A stretch of 64,000 nt of DNA, taken from contig NZ_LZGK01000011.1 in the NCBI RefSeq assembly GCF_001690705.1, positions 524,435 through 588,434 on the forward strand, in the 5' to 3' direction. Of the stretch, positions 28,537 to 38,455 are shown piece after piece. The position numbers were made by a program, and so were the translations under genes. The notes beneath the pieces were generated by a model. The model ran no database searches and had not been told where the DNA came from. It was given only the letters and a program-made list of their open reading frames with translations. This stretch comes from Gilliamella sp. wkB178 (GTDB lineage: Bacteria > Pseudomonadota > Gammaproteobacteria > Enterobacterales > Orbaceae). Within the stretch, counting starts at the first letter, position 1. The number at the start of each line of letters is the position of its first letter.

Positions 28537-30372
28537 ATGTATCGATTTTTTGAAAAAATGGTATCACCTTATCCTCAAGATGAACCACAACCTGCAGCTA
28601 AAAATATTTTTAGTTTCATTTTGCAAGCAACTAAAGGCACACGTATTTTTATATTATTACTGATCATTCTGAGTGCATTAGGTGGAGTTTTTGAAGCTTT
28701 TTTGTTTGCTGCACTTGGTAAAATTGTCGATTGGTTAGCCGTTGTTGAACCGGATAAGTTTTGGCAACAAGAAAAAGGTACACTAATGTTATTAGCATTA
28801 GTTATCATAGCAAGTACATTGATAGTTGGATTACAAACTATCATTAAACATCAGTGCTTAGCTGGTAATTTCCCAATGCGGATGCGTTGGAATTTACATA
28901 GATTAGTGCTTAATCAAAGCATGCAATTTTTCCAAGATGAATTCGCCGGAAGAATTTCAGCCAAAGTTATGCAAACGGCATTAGCCGTTAGGGACACCTG
29001 TTTTTTAATTGCTGATATTTTGATATTTGTTCTGATCTCATTTATCACTATGGCTACAATAATCGGCCAACTCGCACCTTGGTTATTACTGCCCTTCGTA
29101 GGTTGGTGTGTTATTTATGGTGTTGCCATGTATTATTTTATTCCCAGGCTCAGTAAGGTTGCCAGTATGCAAGCCGATGCTCGTTCAACTATGACGGGGC
29201 GAGTAACTGATGCTTATACTAATATTATGACCGTAAAATTATTTACCCATGCGGGAAATGAAGCTAAGTATGCCCAAGAATCAATGGACGATTTTTTAGT
29301 CACCGTAAATAAACAAATGCGCTTAGTGAGTAGTTTTGAAATAGTGAATCATTTATTAACTATTTCATTAATATTAAGTACCACTGGTGTAGCTTTATGG
29401 TTATGGACAAATCAATTAGTACAAATTGGAGCAATCGCTACCACCACAGCGGTGGCATTGCGTTTAAATGGGTTATCACATTGGATCATGTGGGAAATCG
29501 CTGGTTTATTTGAAAATATTGGCGTTGTTGAAGATGGGATTAATACCTTTTCCGCCACTAAAACAGTAGTCGATCATCCCCATGCTACTTCACTTAAAGT
29601 TAGCCAAGGCAAAGTGGAATTCAAACATGTTTACTTCAGTTATGAAGAAAAATCACATACTTCGGTGATTCAAGATTTTGACTTAACCATTAATCCTGGT
29701 GAAAAAATTGGCTTAGTGGGTCGTTCCGGAGCAGGTAAATCAACACTTATTAGTTTATTACTACGTTTTTATGATTTACAAAAAGGGCAGATTATTATTG
29801 ACGATCAAGATATTACTACCGTTAGCCAAGAAAGTTTACGTGCTCAAATTGGCATGGTAACGCAAGATACCTCTTTATTACATCGTTCAGTACGCGAAAA
29901 TTTACTCTATGGCAATAATTCTGCTAGCGAACAAGAAATGATAACAGCCGCCCAAAAAGCTCAAGCCGATCATTTTATTCAATCATTAGTCGATGCCAAT
30001 GGTAGGAAAGGTTATGATGCTTATGTTGGTGAACGCGGTATTAAACTATCTGGGGGGCAACGGCAACGTATTGCTATTGCTCGTGTCATTCTGAAAAATG
30101 CCCCTATTTTACTTTTAGACGAAGCAACAAGTGCCCTTGATTCTGAAATTGAACAAGCAATCCAAGAGAGTTTATACACCTTAATGGAAGGTAAAACGGT
30201 TATTGCTATTGCTCACCGGTTATCAACCATTGCGGCAATGGATAGATTAATCGTACTCGATCAAGGTAAGATTATTGAACAAGGTAACCATCAGCAACTG
30301 CTGCAAAAAAATGGTTTATATGCACAACTTTGGAAGCACCAAAGTGGTGGCTTCTTAGGAGATACTATCTAA
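28537..30372 (+). CDS. Multidrug/lipid ABC exporter (fused TMD-NBD)
   Basis: This 611-residue half-transporter has an N-terminal six-helix membrane domain (about 30-330) and a C-terminal ATPase. Walker A is GRSGAGKST near 402, the Q-loop is GMVTQDTSLL, the signature is KLSGGQRQRIAIA near 505, Walker B is ILLLDEATSALD and the H-loop is AIAHRLSTI. The extra N-terminal 25 residues (SPYPQDEPQP) and the overall architecture resemble the YwjA/MsbA-like exporters annotated as multidrug transporters. The substrate is unknown. It is a monocistronic gene next to a CI-like regulator. Confidence 0.87.
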   Translation: MYRFFEKMVSPYPQDEPQPAAKNIFSFILQATKGTRIFILLLIILSALGGVFEAFLFAALGKIVDWLAVVEPDKFWQQEKGTLMLLALVIIASTLIVGLQTIIKHQCLAGNFPMRMRWNLHRLVLNQSMQFFQDEFAGRISAKVMQTALAVRDTCFLIADILIFVLISFITMATIIGQLAPWLLLPFVGWCVIYGVAMYYFIPRLSKVASMQADARSTMTGRVTDAYTNIMTVKLFTHAGNEAKYAQESMDDFLVTVNKQMRLVSSFEIVNHLLTISLILSTTGVALWLWTNQLVQIGAIATTTAVALRLNGLSHWIMWEIAGLFENIGVVEDGINTFSATKTVVDHPHATSLKVSQGKVEFKHVYFSYEEKSHTSVIQDFDLTINPGEKIGLVGRSGAGKSTLISLLLRFYDLQKGQIIIDDQDITTVSQESLRAQIGMVTQDTSLLHRSVRENLLYGNNSASEQEMITAAQKAQADHFIQSLVDANGRKGYDAYVGERGIKLSGGQRQRIAIARVILKNAPILLLDEATSALDSEIEQAIQESLYTLMEGKTVIAIAHRLSTIAAMDRLIVLDQGKIIEQGNHQQLLQKNGLYAQLWKHQSGGFLGDTI

Positions 30373-30468
30373 CTAATGCTTTATGCTGTCAAAATATTTC
30401 AGGTCAGTTATATGTTTTACTATAAAAACACTTACCTGACCTGTAAATAAATTCTAATTAAGCAATTA

Positions 30469-31905
30469 TTAATTAATGAAATTTTTATAAAATTCTGATT
30501 CAAATCGCATTATAGCACCATTTTTAGGTTCACCTTGACTATCAGCTTGATAACCCGATAATAACTGCACAAATGCAACATAACTACCATCCGCTTGCTG
30601 AATAAATCCGGCCAAATTATAACTGCCTTGTATATATCCAGTTTTTGCTCGAATAGCTTGTTTGAATGGTGGTTGACTAAAACTCTTACGATACTGCAGT
30701 GTACCATCGACACCAGCAATTGGCAGTTTTTCAATAATACCGAGTTGCGAATTATTCATCGCGATATACTGCAGCATTTCCATTAATTTATCTGCACTAA
30801 CTAAATTGAGTCGGGATAATCCAGAGCCATCGGCTATCACCAAATTTTCAAGATTGATTGCTGCTTTTTTGCGTAAAATTTGCTTGACCGCATCCCCACC
30901 ATTACGCCATGTTCCCTGAATATTAAAATAATGTGCTCCTAAGGTTCTAAAAATAGCATCAGCATACAAATTATTTGATTTTTTGAGCATCACGGTTAAT
31001 AACTCGGAAAGAGGTGCTGATTGACTTGAAGCTAATAAGGTTAGCTTTGAATTTGTCTTTTGATTTTTTTCGATAAGCGCGCCACTATAAGTAATCTTTT
31101 GTTGTTTAAGTTCATTTTTTAAAATTGAAGAAAAATAGTCAATACCGTCAAGTACGGCAAATTTTAACGGTGTTTTTTCAGAACTTGCGGCGATACATCC
31201 AGATAAGTGGTAGCGATTTTTGTCAGCATAACTGACATCTAATTCACAATACTTATCATTTAAATCCTTACTATTACCAGCGATGGTTTTTACATTAGCA
31301 GTTACTATTACCGGATTACTAGATGATACCGAAACTGATGCGCTACTACCCACTTTTCCAGGTGTAATAGTGGCATAAAAACAATTATCATCAATAATGG
31401 CGGCCGATGGCGGGGCATTATAACAAGCTGTTAAGTTATTCCATGACCAACCTTCGGCTTTATCGTGACTGGTAAATATTGAAGTGTCTAACACAATATT
31501 TCCGGATATTTTTTCTATACCTTGTTGACGTAAAGAAGCGAGCATAGTCTTCAATCTATCTCTAGTAAAAGTGGGATCGCCACTTAACTGAATAATAAGA
31601 TCACCATTTAACTGTTTGTTACTAATTGAGCCATTAGTTAATATCTGAGTTACAAAACGAAAATTACTACCTAATTCTAATTGTGCTGCTAGTGCAGTTA
31701 TAACTTTTTGAGTACTAGCCGGCTGTTTAAATTGATCACTTTTATATTTAGCTAATATTTTAGGATTATTACCCACAGATTGTACTAAAATAGATAAATC
31801 ACTACCTTTAGGTAAAGAAGCAATATAAGGTTCAACCGGTTGTGCTTGTAATAAGAAAGACATAAAAGGAAGAATAAATAACAAAAATATTCTAAAATTG
31901 GTCAT
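30469..31905 (-). CDS. dacB: D-alanyl-D-alanine carboxypeptidase/endopeptidase PBP4
   Basis: DacB is a periplasmic class C low-molecular-weight penicillin-binding protein that trims and cleaves peptidoglycan crosslinks. The 478 residues match E. coli (477). The signal peptide ends near residue 22 (LLQAQP). The three active-site motifs are ordered: SxxK as ASTQKV near 62, SxN as KKSNNLYAD near 313 and KTG as AKTGYIQGSYNLAG near 422. The large insertion between SxxK and SxN is typical of DacB. It is a single gene convergent with the ABC exporter. Confidence 0.97.
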   Translation of the reverse strand: MTNFRIFLLFILPFMSFLLQAQPVEPYIASLPKGSDLSILVQSVGNNPKILAKYKSDQFKQPASTQKVITALAAQLELGSNFRFVTQILTNGSISNKQLNGDLIIQLSGDPTFTRDRLKTMLASLRQQGIEKISGNIVLDTSIFTSHDKAEGWSWNNLTACYNAPPSAAIIDDNCFYATITPGKVGSSASVSVSSSNPVIVTANVKTIAGNSKDLNDKYCELDVSYADKNRYHLSGCIAASSEKTPLKFAVLDGIDYFSSILKNELKQQKITYSGALIEKNQKTNSKLTLLASSQSAPLSELLTVMLKKSNNLYADAIFRTLGAHYFNIQGTWRNGGDAVKQILRKKAAINLENLVIADGSGLSRLNLVSADKLMEMLQYIAMNNSQLGIIEKLPIAGVDGTLQYRKSFSQPPFKQAIRAKTGYIQGSYNLAGFIQQADGSYVAFVQLLSGYQADSQGEPKNGAIMRFESEFYKNFIN

Positions 31906-32081
31906 AGATATTGGCTCAAAATGTTATAAAACTAATACAGTTAAATAGGGATCACAAATATATCTTTTTTTGATCTTGCTATCAATATATACTCAATCAC
32001 TTTTATAAGTATGTTTTATTAATACAGATGGCAGAATTTACAAACTAAATTACTTCAATCGCAAACTTAGGTGTCATAAAT

Positions 32082-33101
32082 ATGGTTCAAAGCTCATTAG
32101 GGTTTCCAATAGAAACTGTATTAGTATTTATTGGATTATCCATAGTTGCAATCTTTATAGATTTATATGCCCACCATCAAGATAAGCCAATTACTCTGAG
32201 TAATGCTATTATGTGGTCCCTTTTTTGGATTGTTGTAGCTTTAGGTTTTGCACTTTATTTATATCTACACCATGGTAGTGAAGCAGCTAGTTTGTTTATT
32301 ACCGGTTATGTACTTGAAAAAGCATTGTCTGTCGATAATCTTTTTGTAATTATGGCGCTGTTTTCATGGTTCGCAATCCCCAATAATTATCGTCATCGTA
32401 TCCTTTATTGGGGAATAATTGGCGCAATTGTATTCCGCGCTATTTTTGTCCTTATTGGTACAGAATTATTATCTTTAGGGCCATGGATGGAATTAGTATT
32501 TTCAGTAATTGTGGCTTTTACCGGCATAATGATGTTAAAAAAACAAGATAATACCGAGATAAAAGATTATTCCAAACATATTGCCTATCGTATTGCAAAA
32601 CGCATATTCCCAACCTACCCTAAAATAGTTGGCCATCATTTTCTATTAAGTCAAAAACAACTAGATGCTGAACTGGGTAAATCTGAAAATAGTGATTTAA
32701 TCAATAAGATCCCAAAAAGTTTTTTATATGCCACTCCACTGTTTTTATGCACTATGGTAATTGAACTAAGTGATGTTATGTTTGCCTTTGATTCCGTTCC
32801 TGCAGTCATAGCGGTAAGCCGCGAACCTTTAATCGTTTATAGTGCCATGATTTTTGCTATTTTAGGCTTAAGAACGATGTATTTTGTATTAGAAGCTATG
32901 AAACAATATCTAGTACATTTAGGTAAGGCTGTTATCTGTTTATTGTTTTTTATAGCTATAAAATTAGCGCTCAATGCAAGTAATCACTTATTTGGTCATG
33001 GAATCGATATCAGCCCAATAATAAGCCTGTATATTGTATTAGGTATGCTAGCACTCGGTATTATTGCTAGTTTTATTTGGCCTGAAAAAAACGACAAGTA
33101 A
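32082..33101 (+). CDS. alx: TerC/Alx-family membrane protein
   Basis: This is an integral membrane protein of the TerC family, associated with tellurite or pH response and manganese export. The 339 residues contain about nine helices. The acidic signatures LSVDNLFVIMALF near residue 85 and ELSDVMFAFDSVPAV near 220 are the conserved metal-binding aspartates. Length and sequence are close to E. coli Alx (321). The E. coli gene is preceded by a yybP-ykoY manganese riboswitch; nothing resembling that structure was found in the 176 bases upstream. Confidence 0.85.
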   Translation: MVQSSLGFPIETVLVFIGLSIVAIFIDLYAHHQDKPITLSNAIMWSLFWIVVALGFALYLYLHHGSEAASLFITGYVLEKALSVDNLFVIMALFSWFAIPNNYRHRILYWGIIGAIVFRAIFVLIGTELLSLGPWMELVFSVIVAFTGIMMLKKQDNTEIKDYSKHIAYRIAKRIFPTYPKIVGHHFLLSQKQLDAELGKSENSDLINKIPKSFLYATPLFLCTMVIELSDVMFAFDSVPAVIAVSREPLIVYSAMIFAILGLRTMYFVLEAMKQYLVHLGKAVICLLFFIAIKLALNASNHLFGHGIDISPIISLYIVLGMLALGIIASFIWPEKNDK

Positions 33102-33122
33102 TAATGGTAGGCTAAATTGAAC

Positions 33123-33148
33123 TATGGCAGGAATTAACCTGCCATAAT
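33123..33148. terminator. Bidirectional terminator between alx and cycA
   Basis: A perfect 9-bp stem TATGGCAGG/CCTGCCATA with an AATTAA loop lies between two converging genes. Confidence 0.6.
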
Positions 33149-33156
33149 TATTAAGT

Positions 33157-34530
33157 TTATTGACGTTTTAATGAACGGAAATAATAGCTTATTCCTAAAA
33201 TAATAAACCAAATTGGTGTCGCGATTAAAGCTTGACGAGTATCAGTCTCGAAAGTAAGCAACACAATCACAAATACAAAAAATGCAAGGCATACAAAGCA
33301 CATGCTCACACCACCAGGCATTTTAAATTGCGATTGCTGATGTAATTGACTTCTTTTACGACAATAAGCAATATAAGAAATAAGAATCATTGACCAAATA
33401 AACATAAATAAAATAGCTGATATCGTGGTTACTATGGTAAACGCTTCCATAACATTCGGCACCAAGTAAATTAACACCACACCACCAAATAAACAAGTAC
33501 AGGAAAATAACAAGCCATTAGCTGGAACCGAACGCCGAGACAATTTACCAAAACGCTCAGGCGCATCTTGTTTTTTGGCTAAACCAAATAACATACGACT
33601 TGTCGAATAAATACCACTATTTGCCGATGATGCTGCCGAAGTAAGCACAACAAAGTTAATAATACTGGCTGCTGCTGGTAAACCAATCAAAGTAAATAAT
33701 TCTACAAACGGACTTTTATTTGGAGAAATAGCACTCCATGGTGTTACACTCATAATAATAATTAAAGCAAATACGTAAAAGAAGATTATACGTACAGGCA
33801 CGGAATTGATAGCTCGGGGTAAGTTCTTATTAGGATCTACCGTTTCGGCAGCTGTTGTTCCTACTAACTCAATACCCACAAAAGCAAAAATAGCTATCTG
33901 GAAGCCAGCAAAAAACCCCATCGAACCATTAGGGAAGAAGCCACCATACTCCCAAAGATTGGAAAATGAGGCAATAGTATTGGTTTGTTCAGAATGAAAT
34001 GCGGTAATGATTAATACCAGACCAATGGCGATTAGAGCTAGAATCGCTATAATTTTAATCATTGAAAACCAAAATTCAGTCTCACCAAACATCCTAACTG
34101 TTAATAAATTCAATACTAACAAAACAGTAACGGTTAAGATCATAGGTATCCATGCTTGTAAATCTGGGAACCAGTGCTGGGCATAACCGGCAATGGCTAC
34201 CACATCGGCGATACCCGTAATCACCCAACAAAACCAATACGTCCAACCAGTAAAAAAACCAGCCCAAGGTCCTAATAAATCATTAGCAAAATCACTAAAA
34301 GATTTATAGTTCAAATTTGATAATAGAATTTCCCCCATGGCCCGCATAACAAAAAACAGGATAAAACCGATAATCATATATACAAAGATAATAGATGGTC
34401 CCGCCAGACTAATTGTCTTCCCGGAACCCATAAATAATCCAGTACCAATTGCACCACTAATGGCAATTAGTTGAATATGGCGGTTGGAGAGGTTGCGCTT
34501 AAGATCATGGTTTGAAGATTTATTACCCAT
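33157..34530 (-). CDS. cycA: D-serine/D-alanine/glycine permease CycA
   Basis: This is an amino-acid/polyamine/organocation-family symporter. The 457 residues contain about twelve helices and match E. coli CycA over most of the length: SNRHIQLIAISGAIGTGLFM, YKSFSDFANDLLGPWAGFF, AFVGIELVGTTAAET and VVLTSAASSANSGIYSTSRM. CycA imports glycine, D-alanine and D-serine, and cycloserine. The gene stands alone between mltA and alx. A good start follows GGTAAT before the ATG. Confidence 0.93.
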   Translation of the reverse strand: MGNKSSNHDLKRNLSNRHIQLIAISGAIGTGLFMGSGKTISLAGPSIIFVYMIIGFILFFVMRAMGEILLSNLNYKSFSDFANDLLGPWAGFFTGWTYWFCWVITGIADVVAIAGYAQHWFPDLQAWIPMILTVTVLLVLNLLTVRMFGETEFWFSMIKIIAILALIAIGLVLIITAFHSEQTNTIASFSNLWEYGGFFPNGSMGFFAGFQIAIFAFVGIELVGTTAAETVDPNKNLPRAINSVPVRIIFFYVFALIIIMSVTPWSAISPNKSPFVELFTLIGLPAAASIINFVVLTSAASSANSGIYSTSRMLFGLAKKQDAPERFGKLSRRSVPANGLLFSCTCLFGGVVLIYLVPNVMEAFTIVTTISAILFMFIWSMILISYIAYCRKRSQLHQQSQFKMPGGVSMCFVCLAFFVFVIVLLTFETDTRQALIATPIWFIILGISYYFRSLKRQ

Positions 34531-34730
34531 CGCTATTATTACCTTTCTTTTTTCATACTTATTAGGTTTTATTGTGGAAATATAAGACTATAAAGATTAA
34601 AACCTCAAATCGCAAGCTGAATCGTTATGAAAACTTTTTATGACAATATAGTAATTATTGGTAGTTTCTTATAATAGAATTGTGTAGCATAACCATCTAT
34701 GCTTTTAACTTATTATAATTAATTATCAAG

Positions 34731-35819
34731 ATGAAAGAAAACAACACTTATAAACGTCTTTATATTTCATGTATTTTACTGGTATTATTAGTATTAACTG
34801 GCTGCCAAAGTAATTCAAATAAACAAGTTAAACTTGGGCAACAATATAAAGATGGTAAACTTACATTACCACTCAATGTCCGTCATCCTCAACTAGGTAT
34901 TCCCGTAAATATTTCCGATTATATAATCCAAATTAGCAAAATAAAATCAACATCACCTGCTTTATACCGTAAAAACGAACATATTTATAACGCTATTGAT
35001 GCATGGATAAACCGTTCTTTAGGTGCTGATGAATTTAATAAAGTTGGTCTAAACAGCTATGAAATGGCAGGGCAAGATGGCTTTGGTAATGTCCATTTAA
35101 CGGGTTACTATACTCCAGTAATCAAAGCCAGACACACTCCAACTGCTGAATTTAAATACCCAATTTATAAAATGCCCGCGGCTACTAAAGGCCGCTTACC
35201 CAATCGCGAACAGATTTATAATGGAGCCCTTGCAGGTAAAGGATTAGAACTCGCTTATAGTAACTCATTAATGGATAATTTCATTATGGAAGTACAAGGC
35301 AGTGCTTATATCGATTTTGAAGATGGCTCACCATTAGTATTTTTCTGTTATGGTGGCAAAAATGGGCATGGCTATTCCAGCATTGGGCGATTACTTGTTG
35401 AACAAGGCGAAATAGAAAAGGAAAACATGTCCATACAAGCAATAAAAGATTGGGCCAAGAATAAAAGCGAAAAACAACTCAAAGCATTGTTTATTCAAAA
35501 TCGTTCTTTCGTATTTTTCAAACCACAATATAATGCCGAAGTAAAAGGCGCCGCAGCAGTTCCTTTAATTGCCAATGCTGCCGTTGCATCTGATAAGTCA
35601 TTAATTCCATTAGGCTCGGTAGTCTTAGTTGATGTACCATTGCTTGATAATGATGGGCAATATAGAGGCCGACGAGAAACTCGTTTAATGGTTGCACTCG
35701 ATGTTGGTGGCGCAATTAAAGGGCAACATTTTGATCTTTATCTAGGGATCGGTGACAAACCAGGTAAACTAGCAGGTTATTACAACCATTATGGACGCGC
35801 TTGGGTAATAAAACCTTAA
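34731..35819 (+). CDS. mltA: Membrane-bound lytic transglycosylase A
   Basis: MltA is an outer-membrane lipoprotein that cleaves peptidoglycan to 1,6-anhydromuropeptides. The 362 residues match E. coli (365). The lipobox is LTGC with Cys near residue 25. VHLTGYYTPVIKA is the first barrel motif, and VMLDVGGA-type sequence (VALDVGGAIKGQHFDLYLG) carries the catalytic Asp near residue 325. Following the 3D domain, RAWVIKP closes the protein. The gene is alone; dcd follows after 70 bases. Confidence 0.96.
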   Translation: MKENNTYKRLYISCILLVLLVLTGCQSNSNKQVKLGQQYKDGKLTLPLNVRHPQLGIPVNISDYIIQISKIKSTSPALYRKNEHIYNAIDAWINRSLGADEFNKVGLNSYEMAGQDGFGNVHLTGYYTPVIKARHTPTAEFKYPIYKMPAATKGRLPNREQIYNGALAGKGLELAYSNSLMDNFIMEVQGSAYIDFEDGSPLVFFCYGGKNGHGYSSIGRLLVEQGEIEKENMSIQAIKDWAKNKSEKQLKALFIQNRSFVFFKPQYNAEVKGAAAVPLIANAAVASDKSLIPLGSVVLVDVPLLDNDGQYRGRRETRLMVALDVGGAIKGQHFDLYLGIGDKPGKLAGYYNHYGRAWVIKP

Positions 35820-35889
35820 ATGAACCTCATCGACGCCACTTAAGTAACCTGATAAAATGGTAGCAATGTATAAGTTTTAAGGATATTTC

Positions 35890-36471
35890 ATGAGATTGTG
35901 CGACCGAGACATTGAAGCATATTTACACAGCGGTAAACTGAAAATAGTACCACAACCAGCGCCAAATTGTATTAATGGAGCAACTGTTGACGTTCGGCTA
36001 GGTAATCAATTTAGAACATTTCGAGAACATACCACTCCTTACATCGACTTAAGTGGTCCTAAACAAGAAGTGTCAGCTGCGTTAGAACGAGTTATGAGTG
36101 AAGAAATGATACTGCCTGAAGGTGAGGCTTTTTATCTCCACCCGGGTGAACTAGCACTTGCGGTAACATTAGAATCTGTCACTATCCCTGATGATTTAGT
36201 TGGTTGGTTAGATGGTCGTTCATCTTTAGCTCGACTTGGTTTAATGGTGCATGTAACCGCGCATCGTATTGATCCTGGTTGGCAAGGTCAAATTGTTTTA
36301 GAATTTTATAATTCAGGCAAAATTCCGTTAGCCCTCCGTCCGGGCATGACAATTGGAGCACTTAGTTTTGAAACCTTAACCGGTCGGGCTCAAAGGCCTT
36401 ATAATCGTAGACAAGATGCAAAATATAAAGATCAGCAAGGTGCTGTTGCTAGTCGTATTGATAAAGACTAA
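35890..36471 (+). CDS. dcd: dCTP deaminase
   Basis: Dcd deaminates dCTP to dUTP, the main route to dTMP in enterics. The 193 residues are identical in length to E. coli. Conserved motifs are [12 protein letters not shown], the subunit-interface [34 protein letters not shown] (with the catalytic Glu) and [33 protein letters not shown] gives a good ribosome-binding site. It is followed by asmA 32 bases on, the E. coli order, but udk is not upstream. Confidence 0.97.
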   Translation: MRLCDRDIEAYLHSGKLKIVPQPAPNCINGATVDVRLGNQFRTFREHTTPYIDLSGPKQEVSAALERVMSEEMILPEGEAFYLHPGELALAVTLESVTIPDDLVGWLDGRSSLARLGLMVHVTAHRIDPGWQGQIVLEFYNSGKIPLALRPGMTIGALSFETLTGRAQRPYNRRQDAKYKDQQGAVASRIDKD

Positions 36472-36503
36472 TACCATTCATTAACTTAATAAAGGAACAT
36501 AAA

Positions 36504-38393
36504 ATGTTCAAAAGAATATTGGTTACCTTCTTTATTCTAATTTTGATTATTGCTATTGCTATCGTTTCATTAATTGTTTTTGTTGATCCTAATAATTTTC
36601 GAGGCTTTATCTCCTCTACAGTCAAAGATAAAACTGGCTATGAATTAACCATTGAAGGCAATTTACGCTGGCATATTTGGCCGCAAGTAAGCATATTAAG
36701 TGATTCAGTAACACTGTCTAATAATGGTGCCCAAAAACCAATGTTAACGGCGGATAATATGCGGCTGGATGTAGAATTATTGCCTTTATTTTCCAAAAAA
36801 CTTGCAATAAAAAATGTGTTTATTAAATCAGCTATTATTAATGTTACCAATGAAAGTAAAGGGCAAAACACTCAGTCGCAATTGCAAGTTCAGTCCCAAG
36901 CAACCACTACAACAAATCAAACTGCAAGAAATAAAGAATTACAAGATTCGTCTGATTGGACCAATAGTTTAAATAAATTCGAACTTACTGATAGTACTAT
37001 TGTAATACAACATAATGACGATTTAATTAACTTTAGAAATCTTAATTTAGTAGTTAAACAAACTGCCAATAAAACTATTTCCGTTGATTTAAAAGGAAAT
37101 GTTGATAGGAATCAACAGGATTTATTCTATTCAGTTCAAGCAAATGTTAATTTAGCTCAATTCCCTGAGCAAGCAATCATAGAAGTCAAAAACATTGACT
37201 ACACCTACAAAGGCATTGGTGTACCTTTAGGTGAACTAAAAGGTAACCTAAGAGCTACTTTTGATTATCAACAAAGCCCACTCATATTGAAAAGTCAAAA
37301 TTTGCTGTTTTCAGTTAATAATAATAATTTTAGCGGCATGCTCGTTGCCAATTTAGATAAAAAGCCTGAAATTGAATTACAGCTCAATGCCGATAAAATC
37401 GATATTACACCTTTTCTACAACCTAAAGGCACAACCAACGAAAACAATACCATTCAACAAACTGCACCGGTAGTATCCAGTGTTAATAATTCTAATAATG
37501 AACTGGGTGTTTTAAATACATTTAATGCTAAAGCCAATATTGACATCAAAGAATTAATTGCCAAGCAGATAACATTAAATAATATCAATTCTAGTTTAGT
37601 TAATAATGAAGGTATTACCACATTTAATAATATCAGTTTTGATTTTGCTAAAGGTAATGTTACAGCTACGGGAACTGCTAACGGCAAGCAAAAAAATACC
37701 CAAATAAAACTTAATACTAAAATTAATAACGTTGATCTTAATACCTTTTTCAAACAAATAGAGACACCAAATGATCTAGAAGGGGCATTCAACGCTACCG
37801 GAGAGTTGGAAACCAATACCCTTACACCTGCAAAACTAATAGAAAGTTTACGTGGTAATTTTGCTATTAATGTTACCAACGCTAAACTCATTAATATTAA
37901 TATTCAAAATATTATCCAAGCAGCTGCTGCACAGTATACTAGGGATATAGCTACCCCTGAAAACCAAAAAAATTATACTGAATTTACTAAAATATTGGCT
38001 AATGGTTATTTGAATAATGGCAATATGCAATTAGATTCCTTAACTGCTAACTCTGAAACTCTCGATGTCATTGAAGGCTCGGGAAAAGTTGGTATGATTA
38101 AACAAGATTTAGATGTTAATTTAAGTTTAAAAATGTTAGGTGGTTGGCATGGTAAAAATGAGACCATTGCAAAACTTCAGCAATTAACCATTCCACTGCA
38201 TATTTTTGGTAAATTTGCTAATCTTCACTATCAAATTGATATGGAAAAATTAATTAAGGATTTGCTGGAAAATAAACTGCAACAAAGTTTAGACAAGCTA
38301 CGTAATAAACTTGAAAATCGTGATTCAAAAGACGATTCAAAATCTAAAAAACATAAAGCTGCAGATATTTTGGGTGGATTATTAATAAAATAA
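36504..38393 (+). CDS. asmA: AsmA-family envelope biogenesis protein
   Basis: AsmA-family proteins are bridge-like lipid-transfer proteins anchored in the inner membrane and spanning the periplasm. The N-terminal helix (residues 5-28) is followed by VFVDPNNFRGFISSTVKDKTGYELTIEG, the conserved AsmA start. Long stretches of beta-sheet repeats rich in Asn follow, and the C-terminal AsmA_2 part contains KLRGNFAINVTNAKLININ-type sequence near 440-465. The C-terminus is very basic. The 629 residues compare with 617 in E. coli. It is transcribed with dcd and ends at a strong terminator. Confidence 0.93.
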   Translation: MFKRILVTFFILILIIAIAIVSLIVFVDPNNFRGFISSTVKDKTGYELTIEGNLRWHIWPQVSILSDSVTLSNNGAQKPMLTADNMRLDVELLPLFSKKLAIKNVFIKSAIINVTNESKGQNTQSQLQVQSQATTTTNQTARNKELQDSSDWTNSLNKFELTDSTIVIQHNDDLINFRNLNLVVKQTANKTISVDLKGNVDRNQQDLFYSVQANVNLAQFPEQAIIEVKNIDYTYKGIGVPLGELKGNLRATFDYQQSPLILKSQNLLFSVNNNNFSGMLVANLDKKPEIELQLNADKIDITPFLQPKGTTNENNTIQQTAPVVSSVNNSNNELGVLNTFNAKANIDIKELIAKQITLNNINSSLVNNEGITTFNNISFDFAKGNVTATGTANGKQKNTQIKLNTKINNVDLNTFFKQIETPNDLEGAFNATGELETNTLTPAKLIESLRGNFAINVTNAKLININIQNIIQAAAAQYTRDIATPENQKNYTEFTKILANGYLNNGNMQLDSLTANSETLDVIEGSGKVGMIKQDLDVNLSLKMLGGWHGKNETIAKLQQLTIPLHIFGKFANLHYQIDMEKLIKDLLENKLQQSLDKLRNKLENRDSKDDSKSKKHKAADILGGLLIK

Positions 38394-38406
38394 CTTACCT
38401 TTAAAT

Positions 38407-38438
38407 AAAAAAAGGTGAATTAATTTCACCTTTTTTAT
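38407..38438. terminator. Bidirectional terminator between asmA and hslU
   Basis: AAAAAAAGGTGAA/TTTCACCTTTTTT forms a hairpin with A and T tracts on both sides, serving both converging genes. Confidence 0.85.
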
Positions 38439-38455
38439 TGGTTATAACTAGTTAA

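Noticed and set aside
31906..32081. Possible yybP-ykoY manganese riboswitch before the alx-like gene
   Set aside because: The spacer is only 176 bases, very AT-rich, and lacks the conserved GGGGAGUAG-type core and paired stems.
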